From Thalassobellus citreus (lineage in GTDB: Bacteria; Bacteroidota; Bacteroidia; Flavobacteriales; Flavobacteriaceae): a stretch of 64,000 nucleotides of DNA. Shown here one piece after another: positions 45,175 to 53,323 of the stretch. Within the stretch, counting starts at the first letter, position 1. Every line of letters begins with the position of its first letter. Where the stretch lies: contig NZ_JBISCC010000124.1 in the NCBI RefSeq assembly GCF_044385915.1, positions 300,038 through 364,037 of the forward strand, in the 5' to 3' direction. The position numbers and the translations under genes were made by a program. The notes under the pieces are model-generated. The model worked only from the letters and a program-made list of their open reading frames with translations. It searched no databases and was not told the DNA's origin.

Positions 45175-46451
45175 ATTCAAAAATTCAAAATGATATAAAA
45201 GAACTTGTTGAAGCGCAAGTTATATCTCAAGACACAGCTTTTAAAATAACGTCTTATTATCAATCAAAGCAAGTTGATTCTCCAAACAGATTATTTACAG
45301 TTTTTGCTGTTTTAGGATCTACTTTAGTCGGTTTAGGCATTATTTTAATATTGGCTCATAATTGGGATGATTTTTCAAGAACAATAAAAACGGTGTTTGC
45401 TTTTTTGCCATTAATTATTGGGCAACTATGTGTTGGGTATTCTATTCTAAAAAAGAAAAGTGTCACTTGGAAAGAAGCTTCAGGCGTATTTTTATTTTTT
45501 GCTGTTGGTTCTAGTATGGCATTGGTGAGTCAGATTTATAATATTCCAGGTAACTTAAGTAGTTATTTGTTAACCTGGACCATACTTGGTTTACCACTCG
45601 TATATTTGTTACGATCTAACGCATTGGGTATTTTGCATATTGTATTTGCTACTTATTATGCCGTAGAACATGGTTACTTATATAATTCTAGCGGTACACC
45701 TTGGTTGTATATTCTATTAATAGTAGCCATATTGCCTTATTATAGTACGCTTTTAAAACAAAAAGCGACTGCCAATATAACCTCCGTATTTAACTGGCTA
45801 GTACCATTAAGTATTATTATTGTTTTAGGGACTTTTATTGAAAGCAATGGTGTTTTTGGGTATTTAATGTATGTGTCACTTTTTGGATTATTATACAATT
45901 TAGGAAAGCTTCCGTATTTTAATAATCAGAAATTAAGAAAAAACGGCTATTTAGTTTTAGGGTCTTTAGGAACTGTTTATATGTTACTATTAGCTAGTTT
46001 TGAATGGTTATGGACAGATCTTTTTAGCGAAGTTATGTTGTTTAATTCTCAAGAATTTTACATTTATATATTCTTTTTTTTGCTAGCCTTTGTTGTTTTA
46101 ATATATGGAAAAAAGAATAATTGGTTAAAAGGTATTAATTTATTTCAGTATCTATTCATCATATTTTCTATAATCTTTTTTATAGGTTTCAGTAATGATA
46201 TCTTTCCCGTTATATTAATAAACCTTTTAGTATTGGCATTAGGAGTTATGGCTATAAAATTAGGAGCAGATAAACTTCATTTTGGAGTTTTAAATTACGG
46301 GTTATTAATTATAACCATATTAATTGTTTGCCGATTTTTTGATACGAATATGAGTTTCGTTTTAAGAGGTTTGTTATTTGTAGGAGTTGGTTTTGGATTC
46401 TTTTTTACTAATTATTTGATGCTGAAAAAGCAGAAAAAATTAAAATCATAG
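45171..46451 (+). CDS. DUF2157 membrane protein
   Basis: 426 residues. Residues 1-40 are soluble (VEAQVISQDTAFKI), then about 11 membrane helices. The DUF2157 signature sits at ~40-130 (LGSTLVGLGIILILAHNWDDF, LPLIIGQLCVGY, GSSMALVSQIYNIPG). Members are large multipass membrane proteins of unknown role often next to a GDYXXLXY gene, as here three genes on. It overlaps the ceramidase-like gene by four bases and is three bases from the next. Confidence 0.93.
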   Translation: MNSKIQNDIKELVEAQVISQDTAFKITSYYQSKQVDSPNRLFTVFAVLGSTLVGLGIILILAHNWDDFSRTIKTVFAFLPLIIGQLCVGYSILKKKSVTWKEASGVFLFFAVGSSMALVSQIYNIPGNLSSYLLTWTILGLPLVYLLRSNALGILHIVFATYYAVEHGYLYNSSGTPWLYILLIVAILPYYSTLLKQKATANITSVFNWLVPLSIIIVLGTFIESNGVFGYLMYVSLFGLLYNLGKLPYFNNQKLRKNGYLVLGSLGTVYMLLLASFEWLWTDLFSEVMLFNSQEFYIYIFFFLLAFVVLIYGKKNNWLKGINLFQYLFIIFSIIFFIGFSNDIFPVILINLLVLALGVMAIKLGADKLHFGVLNYGLLIITILIVCRFFDTNMSFVLRGLLFVGVGFGFFFTNYLMLKKQKKLKS

Positions 46452-46454
46452 AGT

Positions 46455-47102
46455 ATGAGAATGTTAAAAAAGGTTTCAAAATATATCTTTTATGTTCTAT
46501 TGGTGCCCATTAGTTATTTGTTGGTTTCACTAATACTGATGTCTATTACAGTAAATAAGAATAATGAAGATTCAGATTTAAGCAATACTATATTCTTAAA
46601 CTCAAACGGTGTTCATTTAGATGTCATATTACCAATACATCATATTAATAAAGAATTATTAAAAGGTTTAAATATGAATGATAACAGATATGCGTCATTT
46701 GGTTGGGGCGAAGAGAATTTTTATTTAAACACACCTACTTGGGGCGATTTAACTTTTAAGCATGCTTTTAAAGCAATGTTTTTAAAAAGCAATACATTGA
46801 TTCATTTAACTAGGTTTAACACGAAATCTGATAATTGGGTAGAAGTTAAATTAAGCGAAAATCAATTAAAAAAGCTCAACCAGTATATTTCAAAATCTTT
46901 TGTTTTAAATGAAGGTGATTCTAAAATCATGCTAAAAGGAAAAGGCTATACATCTAGTGATGATTTTTACAAGGCAAATGGGAATTATTCTTGTCTTTTT
47001 ACCTGTAACACATGGGTGAATTCAGCATTTAAAAATAGCGGTTTAAAAAGTTGTTTTTGGACACCTTTAGAATTTGGATTAATTAATAAGTACAATAATT
47101 AA
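46455..47102 (+). CDS. DUF2459 (TIGR02117) membrane protein
   Basis: 215 residues. An N-terminal helix (about 12-32) anchors it. The TIGR02117 family motifs follow: GVHLDVILPI (residues ~58-67), FGWGEENFYLNTPTWGDL, and NYSCLFTCNTWVNSAF, whose Cys, His and Asn could form a cysteine-type active site (C-N-TW). The family is unstudied but has been linked by genome position to urease and other loci. It lies between DUF2157 and GDYXXLXY, six bases from the latter. Confidence 0.88.
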   Translation: MRMLKKVSKYIFYVLLVPISYLLVSLILMSITVNKNNEDSDLSNTIFLNSNGVHLDVILPIHHINKELLKGLNMNDNRYASFGWGEENFYLNTPTWGDLTFKHAFKAMFLKSNTLIHLTRFNTKSDNWVEVKLSENQLKKLNQYISKSFVLNEGDSKIMLKGKGYTSSDDFYKANGNYSCLFTCNTWVNSAFKNSGLKSCFWTPLEFGLINKYNN

Positions 47103-47108
47103 AAACAC

Positions 47109-47675
47109 ATGAAAACAATACACCTATTCATCATATTTATAGTTGTAGCATTAGCGCAATTATTTATACCTGCTCAAATGATTTTAAATCAGGAATCTAT
47201 TTTAAAAACGGGTACAGCTTATAAGTTTAAAACACAACCTGTAGATCCAAGCGATCCGTTTAGAGGAAAATATATAAACTTGAATTATGACATAAATTCG
47301 TTTAAAACTACAGATTCTTTATGGAAAAGAAACGAACCTATGTATGTTTATTTAACAAATGATAGTTTAGGTTTTACTAAGATTGATGCAGTAAGTAGAA
47401 ACCTATTAACAGAAAACAGGAATGATTATATAACAGTAAAAGCAGGCTACTACGATAATTATTCAAAAAAAATAAATATTCAATTTCCATTTAACAAATA
47501 CTATATGGAAGAAACAAAAGCTTATGATGCTGAGGTTGCTGTAAGAAACAGACAGCGCGATTCGTTACCTAATAACACCTATGCTTTAGTTTATGTTAAA
47601 GAAGGCGAAGCAGTTTTAGAAGATGTTATAATTGATGAGATTTCTATTAAAGATTATGTTGAGAAGGAGGAATGA
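47109..47675 (+). CDS. GDYXXLXY domain protein
   Basis: 188 residues: one hydrophobic N-terminal segment (about 4-21), then the mostly beta GDYXXLXY domain (PF14345). Its signature appears as FRGKYINLNYDI (R-G-x-Y-x-x-L-x-Y), with DPSDPFRGKYI before and LVYVKEGEAVLEDV near the end. The domain occurs with DUF2157 across Bacteroidota and proteobacteria and is of unknown function. It closes the four-gene run that begins at 44446. Confidence 0.9.
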   Translation: MKTIHLFIIFIVVALAQLFIPAQMILNQESILKTGTAYKFKTQPVDPSDPFRGKYINLNYDINSFKTTDSLWKRNEPMYVYLTNDSLGFTKIDAVSRNLLTENRNDYITVKAGYYDNYSKKINIQFPFNKYYMEETKAYDAEVAVRNRQRDSLPNNTYALVYVKEGEAVLEDVIIDEISIKDYVEKEE

Positions 47676-47696
47676 AATTCTAGAAATAACTAAAAC

Positions 47697-47729
47697 AAAA
47701 AAGGAATCACATTTTGTGATTCCTTTTTT
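47697..47729. terminator. Bidirectional terminator
   Basis: AAAAAAGGAATCACA at 47697-47711 pairs with TGTGATTCCTTTTTT at 47715-47729, between the GDYXXLXY gene and lysS. Confidence 0.85.
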
Positions 47730-47770
47730 AATATTATAAAACTCTGAAACGAGTTCAGTAGTATGAATAA

Positions 47771-49459
47771 CTAAACAACTTCAACAAACAATCCGTCATC
47801 AGTTTTTTCAACTTTAGCAAGATTGTTTTTAGTTAATTCTTTAATGGTTTTATCCCATTTTTTATTTGATAAGCCAGACTGAACTTTTAAATCATTCAAT
47901 GTTAATTTTTCAGCTTTCTTTAAAATTTCAAAAACAGCTTTAGCTTCATCACTTACAGCAACTGCTTTTTTCTCTGGGCGCATTTGTGGGAAGAATAAAA
48001 CTTCTTGTATCGATTGGTTATTGGTTAAAAACATAATAAGTCTGTCCATACCAATTCCCATACCAGATGTTGGAGGCATACCGTACTCTAAAGCACGTAA
48101 AAAGTCATGATCAATAAATTCCGTAGCTTCATCATCACCTTTGGCAGCAAGTTTAAGTTGGTGCTCAAAACGTTCACGTTGGTCAATAGGGTCGTTAAGT
48201 TCAGAATAAGCATTTGCTATTTCTTTACCACAAACCATAAGTTCAAAACGTTCGGTTAATTCTGGGTTTTCTCTGTGTTCTTTACATAACGGACTCATCT
48301 CTTTCGGGTAGTCTGTAATGTATGTTGGTTGTATATAGTTGCCCTCACATTTTTCGCCAAAAATTTCATCAATAAGCTTGCCTTTACCCATGGTTTCATC
48401 GACTTCAATACCTAAGTCTTTTGCAGCTTGTCTTATTTCATCTTCGGTTTTTCCTGTAATATCAAATCCTGTAAAGTGTTTTATAGAATCTGCCATCGTT
48501 ACTCTAGCGTAAGGTGCTTTAAAATCTATTTCATGCTCGCCAAAAGCAGCTTTAGTGCTTCCGTTAACGGCTATGGCACAGTGTTCTAGTAAACGCTCAC
48601 AGAAATCCATCATCCAGTTGTAGTCTTTATAAGCTACATAAATTTCCATAGCAGTAAACTCCGGATTGTGAGTTCTGTCCATGCCTTCGTTTCTAAAGTT
48701 TTTAGAAAACTCATAAACGCCATCAAAACCACCAACAATTAATCTTTTAAGATATAATTCGTTAGCAATTCGCATATACAATGGCACATCTAAAGCATTG
48801 TGATGTGTTATAAACGGACGCGCAGCAGCACCACCAGGAATAGGTTGTAATACAGGTGTTTCTACTTCAAAATAACCAGAGTCATTAAAAAATGAACGCA
48901 TGGCGTTAAACAATTTAGTACGTTTTACAAACACGTCTTTAACTTGTGGGTTTACCACTAAATCGGCATAACGTTGTCTGTAACGTTGTTCAGGATCTGT
49001 AAAAGCATCATATACAACGCCGTCTTTTTCTTTAGGAAGCGGTAACGGTTTTAAGGCTTTACTTAATAGGGTGAAATCTTTAACTCTAACCGATTTCTCT
49101 CCAACTTGTGTTGTGAATAACTCTCCTTCAATACCAATAAAATCGCCAAAATCTAAAAGCTTTTTAAATACATCGTTGTATTTTACTTTGTCTTCACCTG
49201 GGCAAATTTCATCACGGTTAAAATAAACTTGTATTTTTCCTTCAGCATCTTGTAATTGAGCAAAACTAGCTTTACCCTGTACTTTTACCATCATTAACCT
49301 ACCGGCAATAATAACTTTTTTACCATCTTCAAACTGGTCTTTTACCTGTTTAGAGGTGTGGTTTACTGGGTATAAATCTGCTGGATAAGGATTGATTCCT
49401 AATTCGCGTAATTTTACTAACTTTTCTCTTCTTACTAATTCTTGTTCTGAAAGTTGCAT
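47771..49459 (-). CDS. lysS: Lysyl-tRNA synthetase (class II)
   Basis: 562 residues. OB-fold anticodon domain (~50-150), class II core with VETPVLQPIPGGAAARPF, RIANELYLKRLIVGG (motif 2 region, FRNEGMDRTHNPEFT) and GMGIGMDRLIMFLTN (motif 3). An extra ~65-residue helical tail (~495-562) follows the core, as commonly seen in Bacteroidota LysS. It charges tRNA-Lys. A TAnnTTTG box lies just upstream at 49501-49508. Confidence 0.97.
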   Translation of the reverse strand: MQLSEQELVRREKLVKLRELGINPYPADLYPVNHTSKQVKDQFEDGKKVIIAGRLMMVKVQGKASFAQLQDAEGKIQVYFNRDEICPGEDKVKYNDVFKKLLDFGDFIGIEGELFTTQVGEKSVRVKDFTLLSKALKPLPLPKEKDGVVYDAFTDPEQRYRQRYADLVVNPQVKDVFVKRTKLFNAMRSFFNDSGYFEVETPVLQPIPGGAAARPFITHHNALDVPLYMRIANELYLKRLIVGGFDGVYEFSKNFRNEGMDRTHNPEFTAMEIYVAYKDYNWMMDFCERLLEHCAIAVNGSTKAAFGEHEIDFKAPYARVTMADSIKHFTGFDITGKTEDEIRQAAKDLGIEVDETMGKGKLIDEIFGEKCEGNYIQPTYITDYPKEMSPLCKEHRENPELTERFELMVCGKEIANAYSELNDPIDQRERFEHQLKLAAKGDDEATEFIDHDFLRALEYGMPPTSGMGIGMDRLIMFLTNNQSIQEVLFFPQMRPEKKAVAVSDEAKAVFEILKKAEKLTLNDLKVQSGLSNKKWDKTIKELTKNNLAKVEKTDDGLFVEVV

Positions 49460-49500
49460 GCTAATTAATTTTGAATGCTGTCTTTTGCGACAGACGGGTG

Positions 49501-49508
49501 CAAAATTA
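49501..49508 (-). promoter_or_regulatory. -7 box (TAnnTTTG) for lysS
   Basis: On the leftward strand it reads TAATTTTG, followed by CA, 41 bases before the lysS start. The nearest TTG upstream is 24 bases away, slightly too far for the usual spacing. Confidence 0.35.
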
Positions 49509-49578
49509 CATTATTTTCAAAAAAATAGCATACAACTTATTGGTAGATTTTTGTTTTAAGATAAAAAGAAGTTAAAAC

Positions 49579-50016
49579 TTAGCTTTTTGCTTCTTTAGGT
49601 TTTAAAACTACACCTTTAATTCGTAATATTTTATTAGGCTCAGAAGCATTAGATGTTACAGTAATAGTTTTATTAAAAGCACCAATTCTACTTGTTGCAT
49701 ATTTAATTGTAATATTACTTGTTTCACCTGGTAAAATAGGAGTTTTAGAATACGAAGGCACGGTGCAACCACAAGAAGTTTTTACTTTAGAAATAATAAT
49801 TGGACTTTTACCTGTATTGGTAAATGTAAAAATACGTTCGCCATTGGCTTTCTGTTCAATGCTACCGTAATCTATAACATCTGTTTTAAAAGATAATACG
49901 CCTGCATTTGTGTTATCTGCCGTTTCTTGTGCAAAATTTGTGGCATAAACAAATAAGCAGACTATTAATACTAATTTTGTTTTTACTGTTTGTAATCTGT
50001 GCATTGATAAATTCAT
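49579..50016 (-). CDS. DUF1573 protein, secreted
   Basis: 145 residues. A signal peptide (ending NFAQ) and then a DUF1573 Ig-like domain: IDYGSIEQKANGERIFTFTN, SPIIISKVKTSCGCTVPSYS, LPGETSNITIKY and FNKTITVTSNASEPNKIL. The paired Cys in CGCTVP are the domain's conserved pair. These occur in secreted or cell-surface proteins of the phylum and probably mediate binding. Not obviously part of an operon. Confidence 0.92.
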   Translation of the reverse strand: MNLSMHRLQTVKTKLVLIVCLFVYATNFAQETADNTNAGVLSFKTDVIDYGSIEQKANGERIFTFTNTGKSPIIISKVKTSCGCTVPSYSKTPILPGETSNITIKYATSRIGAFNKTITVTSNASEPNKILRIKGVVLKPKEAKS

Positions 50017-50124
50017 AATGTTTGTATTTTGATTAATAATGGCACAAACATGATGAAAATACTAAATAACAAGTGGTTATTTAAGGTTGAAATGAGTACT
50101 AGTACCTAGGTTGATTTTTAATAA

Positions 50125-51183
50125 CTACTTGTTAAATAGTGACTTAATTTCGTCTCTAGATTGCACATTTAGTTTTTTATAAATATTGTTTAAATGTGTT
50201 TTTACTGTACTTAAACTAACAAAAACAGCTTCGGCTATTTCTTTATTCGATTTGTTTTCTAGTAAAAGGTTAAGAATATTTTGTTCCTGTTTGGTAAGTT
50301 GTTCTTTGGCTTTACTAATTGTTTTGGTTTTATGTTTTTTTCGGGCAAGCCAAAACCAAAAATTAATGATTAACGATATAGTTAATAAAAAGTAAGTTAA
50401 ATAATTCCAATTGAAATCAGCATCAGTTGTGTTGTTATTAATTATAAATTCATCGGAGGCTAATTCTTCTTTATACTGTTTTGTGTAAGGTGAATTGGGA
50501 TAACGTTCTATTAAACGATTTAGTAAATCATGATAATATGTATTATGTTTTAAATCTTCAAGGTAGTACTTATGAAGATTGTTTCGTCTATCTGATAAAA
50601 AGGAGTATGCATAAAGTTCTGCAATGGGTTCGTTTTGTGTGGCTCCAAAATTTTGTAATGTTTTAAACCATTTTTTGTTATTAAGTTTCCTGTTGGCTTC
50701 ACTTCTAAATTGGCTGTAAGCAAATTTCATTTCATCTTTTAAAGAATCCATTTTAATAAACGCCGTTGCTTTTTCATTATTCGATTCAATATCGCAAAAC
50801 ATTTGTTTTTCAAACGAAAAAGGGAAAGCAATGGTATCGTTGTTTTTTGCTATGAAAACAACTTCTTTGCTGTCATCACAATGTCTGTTAAAATGATTGC
50901 TATTTTGTTCGTTATCAAAGCAATTATCAACATGAATTCTGTAAATTCTATTTTCTAGATCTAATTCATTGCCCGAAAACTGAAAGTAACCCAAGCTATC
51001 GGTATTTACTTTGGCAATAATTTGCTCGAAATAAACACCTGAAATTTTTCGATAATCTTCAATTATAGAAAGGTAAACATTGTTATTCCATTGTTTATTA
51101 TCAACATGACCTGTAAAGCGATATTGCGCTTTCGCGGAAAAAGACATTATTAAAAACAATATCAAAACTAAGTTTATTCTCAT
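50125..51183 (-). CDS. Membrane-tethered LuxR-family regulator
   Basis: 352 residues. Signal-like N-terminus ending FSAKAQ, a ~230-residue extracytoplasmic part (contains FDNEQNSNHFNRHCDDS), one membrane helix (~262-280, YFLLTISLIINFWFWLA), then a basic linker and a LuxR HTH at the end (~295-350: LTKQEQNILNLLLENKSN, STVKTHLNNIYKKLNVQSR). There is no receiver domain or kinase. This order - sensor, one helix, DNA-binding domain - is that of one-component regulators that act from the membrane (like ToxR/CadC). Divergent from the DUF302 gene at 51357, 173 bases apart, which is a candidate target. Confidence 0.85.
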   Translation of the reverse strand: MRINLVLILFLIMSFSAKAQYRFTGHVDNKQWNNNVYLSIIEDYRKISGVYFEQIIAKVNTDSLGYFQFSGNELDLENRIYRIHVDNCFDNEQNSNHFNRHCDDSKEVVFIAKNNDTIAFPFSFEKQMFCDIESNNEKATAFIKMDSLKDEMKFAYSQFRSEANRKLNNKKWFKTLQNFGATQNEPIAELYAYSFLSDRRNNLHKYYLEDLKHNTYYHDLLNRLIERYPNSPYTKQYKEELASDEFIINNNTTDADFNWNYLTYFLLTISLIINFWFWLARKKHKTKTISKAKEQLTKQEQNILNLLLENKSNKEIAEAVFVSLSTVKTHLNNIYKKLNVQSRDEIKSLFNK

Positions 51184-51356
51184 GCTACTAATCTACTATA
51201 ATTTATTTTAAAATGAAATAGACTTATAATTTGCCCGCATGATAATTATCATAAGAAAATAGAATTAAAAGAGCTTATTTTAATGAGTTTATAAAGGATG
51301 TGGTTTTTTCATTCTTCTAATATTAGTTTACTGTAATTCTTAAAACATATAGCATT

Positions 51357-52244
51357 ATGAAACATCTTATTTTGAGTGCCATTACACTTATTTCTATTCA
51401 TTTTAATACAGCCGCACAAGATTTGTCACCTTACATTAAAGTTGGTGAGTCTACAAAGTCAATTCAGGAAGTTACTAAAGAAGTCATTAGTACATTAAAA
51501 GATAATGCTTTTAACGTTTTAGGAACTTATAACCCTTCTAATAAAAGTTCGTTAGGAGTTGTTGCGTTTACTAGAGCAGATTTAAAAAATACAGTAATAA
51601 AAGTAAAGGATAGAGGTGCTTTAGCCTCAGTAATGAAAGTTGGTTTGGTAGAAAGTAATGGAAAAGTAGTTATTTCATATACCAATCCAGATTATTTATT
51701 AAGAGCTTATTTGCCAAATAATTATAGCACATATAAAAGCACGTTTGTTAAGTTTAGTACCGATTTAAAAACTGCTTTTACTTCCTTAGGAAAAGAGTTT
51801 AAACCTTTTGGAGGAACTGTTGAAGCAGACAAATTAGCAAAATATCATTATAAAATAATGATGCCTTATTTTACAGATCCTATAGAATTAAAAGAGTTTA
51901 CAACTTTTGAAGAAGGTTTAGAAACAATAATTAAAAATTTAGAATCTAAAAAAGGTAACACTGTTAAGGTTTATAGTTTAGTTTATAAAAAAGAAAAAGT
52001 CGCTGTGTTTGGTATTGGTTTACTAGATAAAGAAGAAGGTGAGCCTTACTTTTTTCCAAAAATAGGAGAAGATCATGTTGCAGCATTGCCTTATGAGATT
52101 ATTTTACAAGGAAATGAAGCAACGATGTTACATGGCAAATATAGAATTGCTTTGCATTGGCCAGAACTAACAATGGGAACCTTTATGAAAATTATGAGTA
52201 CACCTGGCGATATTGAAGATGCATTGGAAGCATTGTGTGAATAA
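51357..52244 (+). CDS. Secreted DUF302 domain protein
   Basis: 295 residues. The signal peptide ends NTAAQD. A DUF302-like fold (~30-165) shows repeated VLGTYNPSNKSSLGVVAFTRADL, with PDYLLRAYLPNNYSTY. The C-terminal half (~165-295) ends LPYEIILQGNEATMLHGKYRIALHWPEL, also conserved in the family. DUF302 proteins bind small ligands with a beta-alpha fold and are widely found with redox or metal functions, but roles are unproven. Divergent from the membrane LuxR regulator, a likely control link. A long hairpin follows 21 bases after the stop. Confidence 0.78.
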   Translation: MKHLILSAITLISIHFNTAAQDLSPYIKVGESTKSIQEVTKEVISTLKDNAFNVLGTYNPSNKSSLGVVAFTRADLKNTVIKVKDRGALASVMKVGLVESNGKVVISYTNPDYLLRAYLPNNYSTYKSTFVKFSTDLKTAFTSLGKEFKPFGGTVEADKLAKYHYKIMMPYFTDPIELKEFTTFEEGLETIIKNLESKKGNTVKVYSLVYKKEKVAVFGIGLLDKEEGEPYFFPKIGEDHVAALPYEIILQGNEATMLHGKYRIALHWPELTMGTFMKIMSTPGDIEDALEALCE

Positions 52245-52265
52245 TATTTTTTTGAATTGAATTTG

Positions 52266-52302
52266 TTTGACGCTGTAACATTAATAGTGTTATTGCGTCA
52301 AA
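52266..52302. terminator. Long hairpin after the DUF302 gene
   Basis: TTTGACGC at 52266-52273 pairs with GCGTCAAA at 52295-52302, with inner GTAACA/TGTTAT pairing. There is no U tract, so it may stabilise the message or act as a weak terminator or binding site. Confidence 0.45.
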
Positions 52303-52336
52303 TAAGTATCATTAATCAAATAAAACAAATCAAATC

Positions 52337-52495
52337 ATGAGTTTCTGGAGAGTTCTACTGTCTATTATTTGTCCGCCTTTAGCTGTTTTAGATAAAGGAT
52401 GTGGCTCTATTATTATCGTTTTTCTATTATGGCTTTGTGGCTGGGTTCCTGGCGTTATTGCAGCCTTAGTTATTCTTAATAATCCTAAAAATTAA
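52337..52495 (+). CDS. YqaE/Pmp3 family small membrane protein (52 aa)
   Basis: A short gene: ATG at 52337, stop at 52495. Residues show SIICPPLAVLDKGCG then WLCGWVPGVIAALVIL, the Pmp3 signature (CPPLAV, and W-x-PG-x-x-H/A-A). It has two membrane helices and is the usual size of this family, which in yeast and plants is tied to salt stress and membrane potential. It lies between the DUF302 gene and lipB on the same strand. Confidence 0.9.
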   Translation: MSFWRVLLSIICPPLAVLDKGCGSIIIVFLLWLCGWVPGVIAALVILNNPKN

Positions 52496-52510
52496 AACAT
52501 AAAAATATTG

Positions 52511-52518
52511 TAATTTTG
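52511..52518 (+). promoter_or_regulatory. -7 box (TAnnTTTG) directly before lipB
   Basis: TAATTTTG is followed by CA, then the lipB ATG at 52525. This leaves almost no leader, so the message may be leaderless or nearly so. Confidence 0.35.
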
Positions 52519-52524
52519 CAACCT

Positions 52525-53220
52525 ATGAATAAGCAAATTGAACTGCAAGATTTAGGTTTTAAAGATTATAAACAAACTTGGGAATACCAAGAACAGTTGT
52601 TTAAAGGTATTGTTGATGCTAAAATTAAAAATAGAAAAGATAATACGAATTTAAAGACTAATAATTACTTCTTATTTGTAGAACATCCGCATGTGTATAC
52701 TTTGGGTAAGAGTGGCGATTTATCAAATCTACTTTTAAGTGAAGAACAGCTTACTGAAAAAGGCGCTACTTTTTATAAAATAAACCGAGGAGGCGATATT
52801 ACGTATCATGGTCCTGGACAAATTGTAGGGTATCCTATTTTAGATTTAGAAAACTTTTTTACCGATATACATAAGTACCTACGTTTTCTTGAAGAAATGA
52901 TTATTCTAACGCTTGCCGAATATGGATTAAAAGCCGAAAGAAGCCCTGGAGAAACAGGTGTTTGGTTAGGTGTTGGCACACCGTTTGCCCGTAAAATTTG
53001 CGCAATGGGTGTACGAGCCAGTCGCTGGGTAACGATGCATGGTTTTGCACTTAACGTGAATGCCGATTTAGGTTATTTTGATAATATTATACCTTGTGGT
53101 ATTCGTGGTAAAGCAGTAACTTCTTTACATGTAGAATTAGGGAAAACTATTGATGAAGCTGAGGTGAAAGAAAAATTACTAAAGCATTTTAGAGCGCTTT
53201 TTGAGGCGGAGTTTTTTTAG
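52525..53220 (+). CDS. lipB: Octanoyltransferase LipB
   Basis: About 231 residues from the ATG at 52525. The LipB motifs are complete: FVEHPHVYTLGKSG, RGGDITYHGPGQIVGYPIL, GVWLGV...KICAMGVRASRWVTMHGFALN with the conserved Lys, and IIPCGI with the acyl-carrying Cys. It moves the octanoyl group from acyl carrier protein to the lipoyl domains of 2-oxoacid dehydrogenases, the first step of de novo lipoylation. Single gene; LipA is not in this window. Confidence 0.96.
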   Translation: MNKQIELQDLGFKDYKQTWEYQEQLFKGIVDAKIKNRKDNTNLKTNNYFLFVEHPHVYTLGKSGDLSNLLLSEEQLTEKGATFYKINRGGDITYHGPGQIVGYPILDLENFFTDIHKYLRFLEEMIILTLAEYGLKAERSPGETGVWLGVGTPFARKICAMGVRASRWVTMHGFALNVNADLGYFDNIIPCGIRGKAVTSLHVELGKTIDEAEVKEKLLKHFRALFEAEFF

Positions 53221-53323
53221 GTTTGTTTAACGGTTGTGTATAATATTAGTGGCGTGTTTTAGTACTGATTTTACAAGTAATCTAGAAACAGTCTTTAATT
53301 TTATGCTTGTTGACTGTAGTTTT

